A stretch of DNA of 8,341 bases, from positions 1-8,341 of the forward strand of contig JBEIRG010000189.1 in assembly GCA_040376155.1 (NCBI GenBank). The letters are read 5' to 3'. The notes below the pieces were generated by a model that was not told where the DNA came from, made no database searches, and was given only the letters and a program-made list of their open reading frames with translations. The stretch is from CADCWF01 sp903864575. Lineage in GTDB: Bacteria > Chloroflexota > Chloroflexia > Thermomicrobiales > UBA6265. Shown here one piece after another: positions 6,880 to 8,341 of the stretch. Position 1 is the stretch's first letter, and the number at the start of each line of letters is the position of its first letter. Position numbers and translations under genes: made by a program.

Positions 6880-7176
6880 GACGTACCCTCCCGTGCGCAT
6901 CCCGCGGCAGGTCGAACCCGATCCCCGGAATGCGGATTGTGCCAGAGATGGGCCACTGGACCACCCGGCGGGACGGCGATACCCCCCGAGCGGGTGAACG
7001 AACGCACCGGTCTAACCCGAAATTGCACCTATTCTAGGCATTGCGCGAAGCGGCTTGCACCCGTACCCTATGCATGTTGGGGTGGCGTGGTCTGCCCGCA
7101 CGCTGCCGGGCGGTTCCGGAGCAACCCTCGCGCGCATGCGCGAGGCCACAGCCCTTCTGGAAGGGGAGTAACCAGC
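6880..7176. other. Divergent intergenic region, 297 nt
   Basis: This region must hold the promoters for the minus-strand membrane gene and the + strand Cys-rich cluster. The best + candidate is TTGCGC (7041-7046), 17 nt, TACCCT (7064-7069); the -10 match is poor. On the minus strand a CACAAT box lies near 6940, with no credible -35. Arms cacccg (6962-6967) and cgggtg (6991-6996) form a short inverted repeat. No small ORF is convincing here. Confidence 0.5.
7126..7168 (+). promoter_or_regulatory. Two leader hairpins, the second overlapping the ribosome binding site
   Basis: Hairpin 1 pairs cctcgcg (7126-7132) with cgcgagg (7139-7145) around a 6-nt loop. Hairpin 2 pairs ccctt (7152-7156) with aaggg (7161-7165) around the loop ctgg. 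It therefore covers the first half of the Shine-Dalgarno AAGGGGAG (7161-7168) of the first Cys-rich gene. Translation could be controlled by opening of this stem. This is inferred from sequence only. Confidence 0.5.
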
Positions 7177-7494
7177 ATGGATCAACATCGGTTCGAAACG
7201 CTGAGCCGCGCGGTCGCGGCGAGCACCTCGCGACGGGCGACGGTGCGGGCGCTGCTCGGTCTCGGGGCGGTCGGCGTGGTTGGCCGTGAGGCCGCCGCCG
7301 AAGTCGACGAAGCGGGCATCCCGATCGTCAGCTGCAAGGTTCCGGGTGAGCTTTGCCAGGGCAACGAGGCGTGCTGCTCCGGCCGCTGCAAGGGGGGCAT
7401 CTGCAGCTGCGTCCGCAAGGGTCGCCGCTGCTGGGAGCCCGCCGAGGGCGCCCTCTGCTGCTCCGGCCGCTGCCACAAGGGCTCCTGCAAGTAA
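7177..7494 (+). CDS. Tat-type secreted double-knottin-like miniprotein 1
   Basis: A 105-residue precursor. ATG 7177 is supported by AAGGGGAG 8 nt upstream and by the shared opening MDQxRF. Residues 1-42 form a leader with SRR (18-20) and a hydrophobic stretch ATVRALLGLGAVGVVG; cleavage near AAA/EVD (about 41) is likely. The mature part has 12 cysteines at 53, 60, 66, 67, 71, 76, 78, 85, 94, 95, 99 and 104. These split into two C-C-CC-C-C frameworks (53-76 and 78-104) with spacings 6/5/0/3/4 and 6/8/0/3/4. Both CC motifs read CCSGRC. This is the cysteine order of inhibitor-cystine-knot peptides. Charge is strongly positive. Function is unknown: toxin, inhibitor, structural or metal-binding roles are all open. 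First gene of a three-gene cluster, 31 nt before the next. Confidence 0.5.
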   Translation: MDQHRFETLSRAVAASTSRRATVRALLGLGAVGVVGREAAAEVDEAGIPIVSCKVPGELCQGNEACCSGRCKGGICSCVRKGRRCWEPAEGALCCSGRCHKGSCK

Positions 7495-8172
7495 TCGGCT
7501 CGCCGCGTCAGGGAGGTTTCCATCCATGGACCAGGATCGTTTCAGCAACCTGACCCGCGCCGTCGGGCAGGCCAAATCCCGCCGAGCCGCGCTTGGCGCC
7601 TTCGTCGCCGCGACCATCGGCGCCGCCGTTCCCGGCCTCGCCGCGGCTGCCCCGGACTCCGAGGGCAACATCATCAAGGGCTGCCGCCTCGTCGGCCAGC
7701 GCTGCCGCAAGAAGGACAACTGCTGCACCGGGCACTGCAAGAACGAGCGCTGCGCCTGCATCAACAAGGGCGGCTCCTGCCTCGTCACGCTCGTCCCCGG
7801 CCTGCCGCCCGCGCCCGTTCACGCCAACTGCTGCTCCAACCGGTGCGACAACGCCGGCAAGTGCCGCTAGGCCCTCATCCGGCGAAGGAGATTCATCTCA
7901 TGGATCAGAAGCGTTTCGACGGCCTCACCCGCCGTTTCGCCTCCGTCGGGTCCCGCCGCGCTGCGGTGGCCGTCGTCGCTGGCGCCGTGTTTGCCGCCGC
8001 CAAGACCGCGGAGCCTGCGGAGGCCGCCATTCGCATGTGCCACCTGCCCGGCGCCGTCTGCACCGGCGACCGCCAGTGCTGCAGCCGCTCCTGCAATGAC
8101 GGAGCCTGCGGCTGCGTCGCCAAGGGCAAGAACTGCTTCCAGGTCGGCTTTGCCTGCTGCTCCGGCCGCTGC
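7372..8172 (+). repeat. Identical 18-nt coding repeat, three copies
   Basis: The sequence tgctgctccggccgctgc, encoding CCSGRC, occurs at 7372-7389, 7456-7473 and 8155-8172. Two copies lie within miniprotein 1 and one in miniprotein 3; miniprotein 2 has only diverged versions. This fits domain duplication followed by gene duplication, or gene conversion between copies. Confidence 0.5.
7526..7870 (+). CDS. Tat-type secreted double-knottin-like miniprotein 2
   Basis: A 114-residue precursor starting at ATG 7526, with GGGAGG (7511-7516) 9 nt upstream. The leader has MDQDRFSNLTRA, SRR (18-20) and an Ala-rich hydrophobic region ending near GLAAAA/PDSEG. Cysteines lie at 53, 60, 66, 67, 71, 76, 78, 85, 102, 103, 107 and 113. 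The first framework has exactly the spacing of its neighbours (6/5/0/3/4). In the second, the loop before the CC pair is enlarged to 16 residues (LVTLVPGLPPAPVHAN), hydrophobic and Pro-rich, and the last loop is 5. The CC motifs are CCTGHC and CCSNRC, the most diverged of the set. The long exposed loop might be the part that contacts a target or the cell surface. Middle gene of the cluster; 29 nt separate it from the third. Confidence 0.5.
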   Translation: MDQDRFSNLTRAVGQAKSRRAALGAFVAATIGAAVPGLAAAAPDSEGNIIKGCRLVGQRCRKKDNCCTGHCKNERCACINKGGSCLVTLVPGLPPAPVHANCCSNRCDNAGKCR

Positions 8173-8193
8173 AAGCGGGGCAAGTGCGCCTAG
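7900..8193 (+). CDS. Tat-type secreted double-knottin-like miniprotein 3
   Basis: A 97-residue precursor starting at ATG 7900, with AAGGAG (7885-7890) 9 nt upstream. The leader reads MDQKRFDGLTRRFASVGSRR, followed by a hydrophobic Ala/Val stretch and a likely AEA/A cleavage near residue 42. Twelve cysteines at 47, 54, 60, 61, 65, 70, 72, 79, 86, 87, 91 and 96 give two C-C-CC-C-C frameworks with spacings 6/5/0/3/4 and 6/6/0/3/4, the most compact of the three proteins. The second CC motif (CCSGRC) is encoded by the same 18 bases as both copies in miniprotein 1, though not next to it in gene order. Last gene of the cluster, followed 38 nt later by a palindrome and a C-rich tract. Confidence 0.5.
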   Translation: MDQKRFDGLTRRFASVGSRRAAVAVVAGAVFAAAKTAEPAEAAIRMCHLPGAVCTGDRQCCSRSCNDGACGCVAKGKNCFQVGFACCSGRCKRGKCA

Positions 8194-8231
8194 CCAACCG
8201 GCAGCGTAATCGCAACCATCCGGAGGGGTGA

Positions 8232-8253
8232 TCGGGGGTCGCGCGACCCCCGA
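8232..8253 (+). terminator. Perfect 22-nt GC-rich palindrome after the miniprotein cluster
   Basis: Half-site tcgggggtcgc (8232-8242) is followed directly by its reverse complement (8243-8253), so it folds as a 9-bp stem with loop gcgc. It starts 38 nt past the last stop. No T-run follows; a C-rich tract does. It is likely the 3' end of the cluster transcript, but a dimeric protein-binding site is possible. Confidence 0.5.
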
Positions 8254-8261
8254 CAGTAGTA

Positions 8262-8303
8262 CCCCCCCGGTCCCACCCTACCCCAGCCCCCCCACCCCGC
8301 CCC
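8262..8303. other. C-rich tract: possible Rho-loading site, G-quadruplex on the minus strand
   Basis: Seven C-runs of three or more (8262-8268, 8272-8274, 8276-8278, 8281-8284, 8287-8293, 8295-8298, 8300-8303) are mostly separated by one to three bases. As RNA from the + strand this is C-rich and G-poor, like a Rho utilisation site. The minus strand fits the G-quadruplex pattern from 8303 back to 8272. The rest, to the window end, shows no gene start I trust. Confidence 0.5.
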
Positions 8304-8341
8304 GCGCCGGGGCCCGGTCCAAGCGCCAAGAGGGGCGGGCC

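Noticed and set aside
6930..6950. Sigma54 promoter before the membrane-protein gene (minus-strand TGGCAC)
   Set aside because: The -12 element at the correct distance reads GCAT rather than TTGC.
5719..7084. Pairing between the small-RNA loop (cacccc) and ggggtg upstream of the miniprotein cluster
   Set aside because: Only six bases match and ggggtg also occurs at 8225-8230; expected by chance in GC-rich DNA.
7177..8193. Metallothionein interpretation of the Cys-rich miniproteins
   Set aside because: Cysteine order C-C-CC-C-C with a signal peptide fits disulfide knots better than the C-x-C/C-C clusters of cytoplasmic metallothioneins, though metal binding is not excluded.

Overview
This is a GC-rich stretch of bacterial chromosome with no RNA operon, mobile element or CRISPR array. 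It carries seven protein genes. Three small proteins share a leader of the form MDQxRFxxLxR...SRR (twin-arginine type), and a larger Cys-repeat/NHL protein is also exported. In my experience this leader-plus-Cys pattern is typical of Thermomicrobia-like Chloroflexota and some deep actinobacteria. That assignment is an inference from style, not from a marker gene.

Layout: (1) bases 1-2694, + strand, the 3' part of a large exported protein: the end of a signal peptide, a lysine-rich linker, about 14 cysteine-rich repeat units and a C-terminal six-bladed NHL propeller. (2) 2870-3868, +, a complete ureohydrolase (arginase/agmatinase superfamily) with all six metal ligands. (3) 4154-5521, +, an exported protein of unknown function with a Tat-like signal, an Arg/His-rich tract, a Thr-Pro stalk and a beta-rich domain. 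An in-frame TAG appears to cut off its last 18 codons. (4) 5657-5750, a sigma70-like promoter followed at once by a strong intrinsic terminator, so a free-standing RNA of about 59 nt that is almost all one hairpin. (5) 5851-6879, minus strand, a four-helix membrane protein with an extracytoplasmic YPFD-containing domain (DUF4436-like). (6) 7177-8193, +, a tandem cluster of three Tat-type secreted miniproteins with 12 cysteines each. (7) A palindrome and a C-rich tract close the window.

The most interesting part is the three-gene cluster. In each protein the 12 cysteines fall into two consecutive C-C-CC-C-C frameworks, the spacing used by inhibitor-cystine-knot (knottin) peptides, joined by one residue. 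The genes are 29-31 nt apart, each with its own good Shine-Dalgarno sequence, and look like one transcription unit built by duplication. The first is preceded by a leader with a hairpin that overlaps its ribosome binding site.

Nothing ties the seven genes into one pathway. The common theme is the cell surface: five of the seven products are predicted to be exported and one is a membrane protein; only the ureohydrolase is clearly cytoplasmic metabolism.

[Form note: the original answer gave no feature confidence values; the 0.5 on every feature is a placeholder required by the schema, not an estimate.]
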